64,000 bases of DNA. Origin: Rhynchopus euleeides. Its lineage: Eukaryota; Euglenozoa; Diplonemea; Diplonemida; Diplonemidae. The translations under genes were made by a program, and so were the position numbers. Location of the stretch: contig OY723314.1 in NCBI GenBank assembly GCA_963210315.1, positions 62,001 through 126,000 on the forward strand, given 5' to 3'. Positions 22,683-33,300 of this stretch are shown one piece after another (position 1 is the stretch's first letter; every line of letters begins with the position of its first letter). The notes below the pieces were generated by a model. That model worked only from the letters and a program-made list of their open reading frames with translations. It ran no database searches and was not told the DNA's origin.

Positions 22683-25600
22683 GAAGTCTCGGTAATCCGA
22701 CGACTTTGCGAAATCGAGGCTCATCCGAGGTGAAAAATCACGAAAAATCGCATTGTCTTTTTCCCGTACAAAACCGTGAAAAACCAAGTGTCACCCAATG
22801 GGAAATCTATTTTTTGACTTTTTTTGTGGAATCGGATTCCACTCGGTTTTTCGATTCCGGAATCGGATTCTCGATTCCAGGAATCCGATTCCCTGCAGCC
22901 CATGGGGTGGATTTCGGTCGCCCACCAAAAATCCATTTTATGGCCCAGATTCGCGAAAAAAATACAACTAAAAAAACGCAAGCAGAAAAATGACTACCTA
23001 ATTTGGCTCGTGGAATCCACGATGGCCATTATTTCGCACTGAATCGTCAATCTAAGCATGTTCCTGCCCTCATTTCGCCAGACCCCATTCACTGCTCAGC
23101 AAGAAGTCTCGGTAATCCGACGACTTTGCGAAATCGAGGCTCATCCGAGGTGAAAAATCACGAAAAATCGCATTGTCTTTTTCCCGTACAAAACCGTGAA
23201 AAACCAAGTGTCACCCAATGGGAAATCTATTTTTTGACTTTTTTTGTGGAATCGGATTCCACTCGGTTTTTCGATTCCGGAATCGGATTCTCGATTCCAG
23301 GAATCCGATTCCCTGCAGCCCATGGGGTGGATTTCGGTCGCCCACCAAAAATCCATTTTATGGCCCAGATTCGCGAAAAAAATACAACTAAAAAAACGCA
23401 AGCAGAAAAATGACTACCTAATTTGGCTCGTGGAATCCACGATGGCCATTATTTCGCACTGAATCGTCAATCTAAGCATGTTCCTGCCCTCATTTCGCCA
23501 GACCCCATTCACTGCTCAGCAAGAAGTCTCGGTAATCCGACGACTTTGCGAAATCGAGGCTCATCCGAGGTGAAAAATCACGAAAAATCGCATTGTCTTT
23601 TTCCCGTACAAAACCGTGAAAAACCAAGTGTCACCCAATGGGAAATCTATTTTTTGACTTTTTTTGTGGAATCGGATTCCACTCGGTTTTTCGATTCCGG
23701 AATCGGATTCTCGATTCCAGGAATCCGATTCCCTGCAGCCCATGGGGTGGATTTCGGTCGCCCACCAAAAATCCATTTTATGGCCCAGATTCGCGAAAAA
23801 AATACAACTAAAAAAACGCAAGCAGAAAAATGACTACCTAATTTGGCTCGTGGAATCCACGATGGCCATTATTTCGCACTGAATCGTCAATCTAAGCATG
23901 TTCCTGCCCTCATTTCGCCAGACCCCATTCACTGCTCAGCAAGAAGTCTCGGTAATCCGACGACTTTGCGAAATCGAGGCTCATCCGAGGTGAAAAATCA
24001 CGAAAAATCGCATTGTCTTTTTCCCGTACAAAACCGTGAAAAACCAAGTGTCACCCAATGGGAAATCTATTTTTTGACTTTTTTTGTGGAATCGGATTCC
24101 ACTCGGTTTTTCGATTCCGGAATCGGATTCTCGATTCCAGGAATCCGATTCCCTGCAGCCCATGGGGTGGATTTCGGTCGCCCACCAAAAATCCATTTTA
24201 TGGCCCAGATTCGCGAAAAAAATACAACTAAAAAAACGCAAGCAGAAAAATGACTACCTAATTTGGCTCGTGGAATCCACGATGGCCATTATTTCGCACT
24301 GAATCGTCAATCTAAGCATGTTCCTGCCCTCATTTCGCCAGACCCCATTCACTGCTCAGCAAGAAGTCTCGGTAATCCGACGACTTTGCGAAATCGAGGC
24401 TCATCCGAGGTGAAAAATCACGAAAAATCGCATTGTCTTTTTCCCGTACAAAACCGTGAAAAACCAAGTGTCACCCAATGGGAAATCTATTTTTTGACTT
24501 TTTTTGTGGAATCGGATTCCACTCGGTTTTTCGATTCCGGAATCGGATTCTCGATTCCAGGAATCCGATTCCCTGCAGCCCATGGGGTGGATTTCGGTCG
24601 CCCACCAAAAATCCATTTTATGGCCCAGATTCGCGAAAAAAATACAACTAAAAAAACGCAAGCAGAAAAATGACTACCTAATTTGGCTCGTGGAATCCAC
24701 GATGGCCATTATTTCGCACTGAATCGTCAATCTAAGCATGTTCCTGCCCTCATTTCGCCAGACCCCATTCACTGCTCAGCAAGAAGTCTCGGTAATCCGA
24801 CGACTTTGCGAAATCGAGGCTCATCCGAGGTGAAAAATCACGAAAAATCGCATTGTCTTTTTCCCGTACAAAACCGTGAAAAACCAAGTGTCACCCAATG
24901 GGAAATCTATTTTTTGACTTTTTTTGTGGAATCGGATTCCACTCGGTTTTTCGATTCCGGAATCGGATTCTCGATTCCAGGAATCCGATTCCCTGCAGCC
25001 CATGGGGTGGATTTCGGTCGCCCACCAAAAATCCATTTTATGGCCCAGATTCGCGAAAAAAATACAACTAAAAAAACGCAAGCAGAAAAATGACTACCTA
25101 ATTTGGCTCGTGGAATCCACGATGGCCATTATTTCGCACTGAATCGTCAATCTAAGCATGTTCCTGCCCTCATTTCGCCAGACCCCATTCACTGCTCAGC
25201 AAGAAGTCTCGGTAATCCGACGACTTTGCGAAATCGAGGCTCATCCGAGGTGAAAAATCACGAAAAATCGCATTGTCTTTTTCCCGTACAAAACCGTGAA
25301 AAACCAAGTGTCACCCAATGGGAAATCTATTTTTTGACTTTTTTTGTGGAATCGGATTCCACTCGGTTTTTCGATTCCGGAATCGGATTCTCGATTCCAG
25401 GAATCCGATTCCCTGCAGCCCATGGGGTGGATTTCGGTCGCCCACCAAAAATCCATTTTATGGCCCAGATTCGCGAAAAAAATACAACTAAAAAAACGCA
25501 AGCAGAAAAATGACTACCTAATTTGGCTCGTGGAATCCACGATGGCCATTATTTCGCACTGAATCGTCAATCTAAGCATGTTCCTGCCCTCATTTCGCCA

Positions 25601-25843
25601 GACCCCATTCACTGCTCAGCAAGAAGTCTCGGTAATCCGACGACTTTGCGAAATCGAGGCTCATCCGAGGTGAAAAATCACGAAAAATCGCATTGTCTTT
25701 TTCCCGTACAAAACCGTGAAAAACCAAGTGTCACCCAATGGGAAATCTATTTTTTGACTTTTTTTGTGGAATCGGATTCCACTCGGTTTTTCGATTCCGG
25801 AATCGGATTCTCGATTCCAGGAATCCGATTCCCTGCAGCCCAT
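22683..25843 (+). repeat. 420-bp tandem array, seven full units plus a 220-bp partial
   Basis: Units begin with GAAGTCTCGGTAATCCGACG at about 22683, 23103, 23523, 23943, 24363, 24783, 25203 and 25623, spaced exactly 420 bp apart. The units look identical base for base. Each holds a GATTCCGGAATC palindrome cluster and the sequence CCCTGCAGCCCAT, which is the right terminal sequence of the TIR element. The last unit stops exactly at that sequence. Frames of 136, 86 and 72 residues recur once per unit and are not supported as genes. Confidence 0.9.
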
Positions 25844-26667
25844 GCCTGAGGCGCCTCCGTCACCGACTCCCGTGCCGCCGAAACCTCTGCCTGCCGCGCT
25901 CCCACCGACGTCTCCGACGAGTCCCGCCGACGATGTCGACATTGGTTCTTCTGTGTGCAGTGACCCTGCCGACCTCGCCAGCCTCGATGACCTCGCCGAC
26001 CTCGCCGACTCCGCCTGCCCCGTTGACTCCGCCTCCCACGCCAACACCGACTCCCCCGTTGCGACTGCGATGGACGCGTTGCGTGACGCTGTGGCTGCTG
26101 GTGAGGGGTGGTGCTGCATCAGCAGCGCCGAGTACCTGACTCTCCTGCGCTCCCTCTTGCCCGCAGGTGCGAAGGTGTCGGACACCGCCCTCTTCTCCCT
26201 GGTGAAGGAGAACGCCGACTGCATGTCTTCTGCTCTGCATCCTCACGAGAAGGGTAGTGATACCCGGGGGATGAAGAAGAAGTACTGCATCGGAAATGCA
26301 GTGCCGGGACGGCCGTGCAGCCTCCACTTCGTCGGACAGGGCACGCCTCCGCCGGCCCCCGTGGGGCGCCCCTCCAAGACCCTCCCCGAGCGGGTCTTGC
26401 AGGTCAAGGCTTTGCAGAAGGCCTTGCTGAGGGCGAAGGACCGCATTGCGCAGCTGACGGAGGAGTTGGCTGCTGCGCACGAGGTTCTCGGGCGCAAGGG
26501 GGACATTGTTCTTCGTGGGGTGACGGGCCGGAAGTCCTGCACCGAGCCCTACCCCATGAAGGTGCTGCGGGCGCTGTTGGAGTTGCGGATGGCTGGCATC
26601 GGTCAGGAGTCGTCGCGCAGGGTGCTGCGCGACATCATCAAGCTCCTGAGCGATGGGGTGGAGATGC
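25844..26667 (+). pseudogene. hAT-like transposase copy B, segment 2
   Basis: This resumes the transposase frame after the TIR element. It covers the Pro/Asp-rich linker, the second small domain ending in KKKYCIG, the Leu-rich coiled coil and the start of the catalytic region, up to GVEM. It ends at the LINE fragment inserted at 26668. The sequence matches copy A (about 8540-9360 reversed) almost exactly. Confidence 0.75.
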
Positions 26668-27064
26668 TTTTTTTTTTTTTGAGCGGTCGCGTTCGACGAG
26701 GGGGCAAAAAAAAAAACCCCAGAGCCTGGCTCCCCGGAGGAGGAGTTCAAGTCCGCGAGGCGAGCCCTGCATGCGTGGCGTTGCAAGGTCCGCCTCCAAG
26801 ACAGAGAGGAGCAGAGGCTGTACAATAACCTCAACTCGAGGATGTACACCGCAGCGGGCATGCGTCGCGCGACAGCGGGGACAGCGTCCCAGGGATCACG
26901 CCGCGCCGCGCCGCGCACGACAGGCGCCGCCACCCAGTGAGGGCCAGAGTGGTCGAACCTGCAAGGAGCAGGTCCCCGCTCGACTACGTAGAGTATAGAG
27001 TAGAGTTTTGAGTAGAGGTAGATCCCCCCCCCTAGACCAGATGCCTTTGTGCAGTAGAGCAAAA
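26668..27064 (+). mobile_element. Rearranged LINE fragment with 5' inverted piece, poly(T) head and poly(A) tail
   Basis: It is flanked by the 11-bp duplication GGTGGAGATGC (26657-26667 and 27065-27075). The order is 12 T (26668-26679), a 25-bp antisense LINE piece (26680-26704, matching 28648-28672), 11 A (26705-26715), sense LINE coding end and 3'-UTR (26716-27060), and 4 A. The inverted piece comes from about 240 nt further 5' in the LINE than the sense piece. The 3' end falls early in the normal 3'-UTR. The pattern recalls twin priming, but homopolymer runs border both sides of the inverted piece. Confidence 0.85.
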
Positions 27065-27320
27065 GGTGGAGATGCCGATCCCCTCTCGCTGGACGCTCCG
27101 CGAATTCGAGATCCCGAGCGGAGCGGCTTCCTTCGCCGTCTTCTTGGAGGATGTCGCGAGGACGCAGACCGGCGGAGGGGGCCTAGGCAAAGACCGGCAG
27201 AAGGCCACCCTCTCCCTCGCCCACGATGCCACCTCCTCCTTGGGCCGGAGTAGTGTCTCGCTGCACGTTGTCACCGCCCACGTCGCTGCAGACGAGAATC
27301 GCGTACGCGGGGCCTGCGCC
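27065..27320 (+). pseudogene. hAT-like transposase copy B, segment 3
   Basis: This continues the catalytic region (GVEMPIPSRW through the DATSS motif to NRVRGACA). It is cut at 27320 by the poly(A) tail of the full-length LINE. On the other side of the LINE the transposase restarts at about 36269, but the 161 bp matching 8127-8287 of copy A are missing. Confidence 0.7.
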
Positions 27321-30300
27321 TTTTTTTTGCCTGTCAGGTGGACCACCGGGTGGGGAGAGAACCGGTGTGAGGCACTTGGGTCCGTCCAGGTGGGCAGGGA
27401 ACCTGGGGGCGGGGGGCCTCAAATCCCTCTCTCTCATGCGCTCTCTGGGCACAATGGCCTGTGTCTCATCCCATCCACCACCAAACCTCCCAGGCACAAC
27501 GAGACAAGGTCTTGACACACATCCTCACTTCCCCAGACCCCGACCGCCCTCTTCCATCCCATGACCCAGTCCGAAGGCAAATAAGCGTGAAAGGTAATGC
27601 AGAAGGACAAGAATAGCAGTGACGGTGGATCCAGGGAGCCAAATTTCCTGGATTACTGGTGCCATGGTGCTCATGGGGGCCAAAACCAGGGCGATCTCCT
27701 GTAGGGATGGCACTTTGACGAGGCTCCCTGGGTCCGCCTATCGGGGGCGCCAAAACGGGCAACGACGGGGGTAAAAAGGGATGAGGCGGGAGGGCACCTG
27801 GAGGGGACCTGGAGGGGGGACCCGTGACCTGGCAGAGAAGGTAACGAAACGCGGGGCAGAGGGGCATGCAGTGACGGCGGTGGGTCCTGTGAGTTGGGAT
27901 GCCTATTCCCTGGTGCTGTGGTGCTCACAGGGCCGGGGACAGGGGGTCTCGTTGAGGGACAACACTGCACTGACTCGTCGGGCCGACCGTGCCTGCCGCG
28001 AGGGGGAGTTGGGGGGGGAGGGGGGGGGGGACGGAGAAGGGGGTATTCACAGCACCTGTGTGTGCTCTACTGCACAAAGGCATCTGGTCTAGGGGGGGGG
28101 ATCTACCTCCACTCAAAACTCTACTCTATACTCTACGTAGTCGAGCGGGGACCTGCTCCTTGCAGGTTCGACCACTCTGGCCCTCACTGGGTGGCGGCGC
28201 CTGTCGCGCGCGGCGCGGCGCGGCGTGATCCCTGGGACGCTGTCCCCGCTGTCGCGCGACGCATGCCCGCTGCGGTGTACATCCTCGAGTTGAGGTTATT
28301 GTACAGCCTCTGCTCCTCTCTGTCTTGGAGGCGGACCTTGCAACGCCACGCATGCAGGGCTCGCCTCGCGGACTTGAACTCCTCCTCCGGGGAGCCAGGC
28401 TCTGGGGTGAACAGGGCGTCCCATTCAGCCACCGTCTTGGGGACGTCGGCGTCGTCAGCTGGGGTGCCTTTGTCGGCAGCCGTCGCGCTGCGCTTCCTGT
28501 CCGGGGGAGAGGCTGACACGTCACGGTCGGCCTTCCGCTTGCCTGTGTGCTGCGACGCTGAGGGGGCTGGTGCGTTCTCGCTGGTGGAGCCGCCCTGCTG
28601 CGCGTCGGAGGTGGAGTCGGTGGAGGAGGTGGAGGAGGTGGAGGGCTGAGCGGTCGCGTTCGACGAGGGGGCTGGTGCTGTAGAAGCAGAGGGAGAGCCG
28701 CCCGAGGTCGTGTGTGCGTTACCGTCCGTCGCAGCCCCGTCGCCTCCTCGGTCCGGCGGACGGGTACATGTCTCTCCGTCCGACACACAGCCCGTGCACG
28801 CTAGGCGATTGCAGCCTATGCATTCCCAGTGGGGCGTTCGGGTGTCAAACGGCTGCTCACATCTGACACACAGCACCGACAGTTCGGCTGTCCCCCCGTC
28901 TACTCGGACCATGTGGAGGCCAGCCTCTGCGCCTCGGCAGCCGGTGGAGACGAGGGGTACGGCCGGTGCGAGGCGGAGCACGAAGGACCGCACCTGCTCC
29001 GAGATGTGGAGTGGGCTGTAGTGCGATGCCTTGAACTTGACACCCGCGACAGGCCCGTACGGCTTCCTCAGGGGGCGGTATATCCGCGGTGCAGTGTCAT
29101 CAGCGAGCACGACGATCGGGGAGCCCGTCGCCCGCGCGGCCCCCTGCAGCGTCAGCTCGTCGGCCCACGACGCAACGTTCATGCTGCCGGACTCGCGCAT
29201 CTGCCGCGCCCACTCCTCGTAGGAGGGCTCCGCCCTGCTCCTCAGGTCAGCGTGGTCGCCGACCGCCTTCACGACGTACTGCCGCAGGCCGTCTGCAGTC
29301 GCGCCGGCCTCGCCGAGGAGGAACGTGAGGGCGTCGAAGAAGCAGTTCCCGGGGGTGAACCGGAAGTCCTGCACGTCCGGCATCTCCAGCACGCTCTGCT
29401 GCTTCGCGGTGGTGACTCCCGGAAGCGCGTGCTCCCTCGCGGTCAGCCACCGGGTCAGGACATCGTCCGCCGGCTCGGGGGCCGGCCCCGGGGGCGGCGG
29501 CGGGGGACCGGCGTCCTCGCTGTCGGTGCTGTCCTCGTCGTCATCCATCACCTCCTCCTGCACCACCGTCGTCGGCTCCGTGCGCCCGCACTGGCAGGGG
29601 TCCGTGACGTGCTCGACACAGTCAGGGCAGCTGGCTCTGAGGCAGTGTACACACCTGCCGTGGGTGTCCTGCGTGGAGAAGTCCGCTTCGCAGAACTGGC
29701 AGAACTCCGTCACGTCCTGCTCCCCCTCCGCCCGCTCAGTTCGCAGCCGCGGGCCCGCGCGTACGGTAGGCCGGGGCCCAGTCGTGCTCCCGCCCACCAA
29801 CTCCTGCACGTCCGCCGGCAGGGTGAGCGCCTGGAAGCGGTCGCCTACTCCCCCGAGGGCGACCGCGGTGGCGATCGGCTTGCACCCGGGGTCGCACACT
29901 GTCGGCGCGCGGTAGTCGCGGAAGACGATGATGTGCCTCCGCAGCACGCACGCCGCCCCGCGAATGAGCACGTCGTCGGCCCACGTCGCTTCGTCTTCCC
30001 TCTCGAAAGCGGACATGCGGCTGGCCCACGCCGCTGGGTCTGCCAGGAGCCCCGACAGTTCGGGGGAGGATCGTACCCGGGCGACGGCCTGTCTGCGGAG
30101 TGGCCCTGCCTCCATCGGGGTCCCTGACGAGGCGAAGCCGTCCGCGAGGGCCACCAGCGCATCCGTGGGCACCCCCCCCGCGCCACCTCCCCCCAGCTGC
30201 TGCACCTGGAACACCGCCGGCAGGAGGTTCCCCAAGCCCCCCATCAGCGAGGTGAAGGACACCCCTACACCGTTGTGGGCAGACCGCCATTCACGCACCA

Positions 30301-33300
30301 GGTCTTCCGGCGTCGGCGGCTCGCGGTCTACGGGTTTCTGGGCGGGACGCAGGGGCTCGTCTGAGGGAGGGGGCACCGCCTGGTGGCCTTGTCCCTCCGC
30401 GTCGTCCGGGTCGGTGTCTTCGAATGCAGCACCCTGGCCGACCTGGTCCGGCTCGAACCTGATGAAGTGGTCGGGGTCCAGGGGTGGGGCGGCCTCCACC
30501 TCGACTCTGTCGCGGGCCAGCGACCGGCAAGCCTTCGTAAGCTCCCCGCACTCGAGCAGGGTGGCGCCCAGGGTGTTGTTGAAGGCGGAGTTCACCCTGC
30601 ACGCGTACTCCTGCGTCAGCTGCACTCGGCTCGCTCCTGTCCGCTCCGCCGCAAGGCGCCCGAGCTTCGAGAAGACGGAGTGTGCCGAGGGGGCGAGGCC
30701 GCCGAACAACTCCATGGCGTAGGGGGCGAACACGAGGCCTCGCGCCGCACACGCGTCCCGGTACTGCCGGTTCTTCGTCGCCTCGCCCTGGGCTGCCGCC
30801 GCTCCCGTGAAACGGGCTGCCGCCTGCACGTAAGAAGCGGCCACGGGGTTCTTGACGGTGATGTCAATGACTCGTGGCCAGATCCTCCTAGTCACGAGGT
30901 CGCCCGGGCGCTGCCCATCCTGCAGGAGATGCAGAGACTCCATCTCGGGGTTCGTGCCCGCCTCCTGTGCCAGGGCGAACAGGGCGTCCCGGGTGGCGTC
31001 GTGTCTGCGGGTTAAAGCCCCGCCCTGGTTGCAGTCGAAGGCGTGGGTTCCCATCTCGTCCAGTTCCCTGCCGCACTTCTCGCAGACGGTATCCGGCTCG
31101 AAGAGGGGAATGCCAAGGCGGGCGCGTGACACGGCGATCATCTGGCGACCCTCGATGCGGCTGTTCTCCGAGAGCTTCCCCCCGAGGAAAGCGCCGGCGT
31201 GGGGCAGCGACAGCGATCGCAGGCGGGCTCTGTCGTGGGCGTCGGACTCTTCGAACAGCTCGCGGTACTGGCGGCTGACGATCGCGCGGGAGAGTTCCCT
31301 CTGCTCGACATCCCCCACGGGGGCTTGCGTGGGGTCGCGCCGTTCGTCCTCGTCCACAGCGTTGTTGTGAGCGAGGCAGGTGGTCTCCCATCCCTCCTCA
31401 TCCCACGTGAAGTTGGGGTCGAGCTCCCGGCACAAGGAGTGGCCGTTCGCCGTGGACGCCAGGGCGGCTGCATGCCAGTGTTCGGCGGCGCGTCGAATCC
31501 CCAGGCCCCCGAGCCTCACCGGCATGGTGGCCTGCCGCATGACTGATTCCGGCAGCACGTCGTCCTCGAGGGCGAGGATCCGGGCGAGGCACTTCTCCAC
31601 GGAGGCGTCGCTCTTCCGGAGGTACTCCGTAACCCCCTTGTGTCCCATAGCCCTCATGTAAAACACGAGGCGGGCGAACCCCTCGCAGTGGCGGAGAAGG
31701 GCGAGGCCGACCTGCTTGTCCTGGAGCTTGGCCAAGGCGTCGAGGTACGGCTGGAACTCCAAGAGCTTCTTGTCCATGTAGCTCTCGCAGAAGGCTGCCG
31801 ACCCGATCGGTGCGCCGAGGAGGGTGAAGTTGCGGCCCGCCCTGTACACGATGCCCACCTTGTCCTCGTCCTCGGGGAGCCGTAGGGAAAAGCCCTCCTC
31901 TTCGAGGGCCTCGAGGGACTGCTCGCAGAGGTCGATCAGCTCGCACTTGCTGAGTTTAACCTCCAGCCCCCTCTCCGTGCTGGCCTGGATGACGTAGTCG
32001 AGGGCGGCTCTGACGGCGCACGCTGGGCCCATGATCACCCCGTCGTCGAGGTAGAACAGCGACCCGTCGAGGTCCGTGCGCTTCTTCAGCTCCTCCGCAA
32101 TCTCCTTTATCCCCAATGAGAAGAGGAGGGGCCCGAGGGGGTCGCCTTGCTGCACCCCACACGATGAAGACACCACCCCTTCGCCGTAGGTGAGGGTGGA
32201 GGGGGAGTCGTAACACCACGCGACGAAGGGCAGCAGGCCGGGGATGTGCCTCTCGACGACCTTGAGGAAGGTCCCGCGGTCGATCGAGTTGAACGCGTTG
32301 GCGTAGTCGATCTTGAGGATCACGGCGTCCTCCTTTTCCCTCGAGCGCTCCGCGTACTGCGCCACTACTGACGCCGCGGCCTCCAGCCCCCTCTGCACAG
32401 CTACCCCAACTTGGCGACCCCGCATGAGGATGCGCCGCGCGTCCCCCTTATGACGCGTCGAGAGGAGTTTTGCGGCGAGGCGTCGGAGCGTCTCTCCGCA
32501 GGCAATGGGCCGAACGTCCTCGTCACCCTTCACCAGGGCCGAAAGCTTCGCGCCCCCGAGCACAGGCATCACCTCCTGGGGCACGGCACCCTTGACCATC
32601 CGGTTAATGACCTGGGTGAGCATGGCCGTCGGCTTGGCTCCCAGCGCATCCTTGCACTCCAGGGCTTGGCGGACGTGGTCTGGACGCAAACCCATCTGCC
32701 CGCCCGACGACCCGTTGGGGAAGGACTTCACCGCTCGGAAGACGTCAGCCGGCGTGAACGCCTTGCACTTCTCCGCGGGCACGGTCCGCTCCAGGTGGAC
32801 CGCTCCACCCTCCGGGTGTTTGCCCTGCAGCTTCTTCAGGGTCTCCGTCGTGCTGGGGGCGACTTTGGCCGGGACGAGGTGCTTGTGGGCTGCTGAGACC
32901 CGGTTCTGCCGCGCCAGTTGACCGACCCGCCGCTCCCATCTCTCCTCATCGGACAAGCGCGGCGGTGCGCTCCCGCGGGACCCCGTGCCCCCCTGGCGCT
33001 TGCTGGCCTCGCGGGCCTCCTCCCAGAGCGTGGCGTACTCGCCCCTCTTCCACCGGTCGAAAACCTTCTGGCGCTCGCGGAGGGTGACCTTGCTCTTCGC
33101 TCCCCCCATCCTCGCCGAGCGGAGGAGGACGAGCGGGGCCATGAGGAGGATGGTCCACGCTGCGACGGAGTTGCGTGCGGCGGTCTCCCGTGCGGCCTCG
33201 CTGAGGGCCGCGGTCCATGCCTTGACGAGCGGTTTTGGCACCTTTTCCCAGACCCGGATGTTGTGCCGGCGGAGTTCCTCGACGGAGGGGAGTTCCCCAG

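Larger units (their letters stand above)
20793..25843 (+). mobile_element. Non-autonomous TIR DNA transposon, 5051 bp, with 9-bp target duplication
   Basis: The insertion interrupts the hAT-like transposase. The 9-bp target duplication GCCTGAGGC lies at 20784-20792 and 25844-25852, and the uninterrupted sequence is present in copy A near 9350-9360. The ends are inverted: ATGGGCTGCA then AATCGGATTCC at the left, and the complement at the right with two differences in a 24-bp stretch. The interior has a palindrome-rich left subterminal array, a non-coding middle with 115-130-bp repeats, and the 420-bp tandem array at the right. No transposase is seen, so it would need one in trans. The 9-bp duplication fits Mutator-like or Merlin-like elements. 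Confidence 0.75.

Noticed and set aside
22721..25849. Recurring 136-, 86- and 72-residue frames in each 420-bp unit
   Set aside because: They are unit by-products with no domain and conflicting strands. The identity of the units, not selection, keeps them open.
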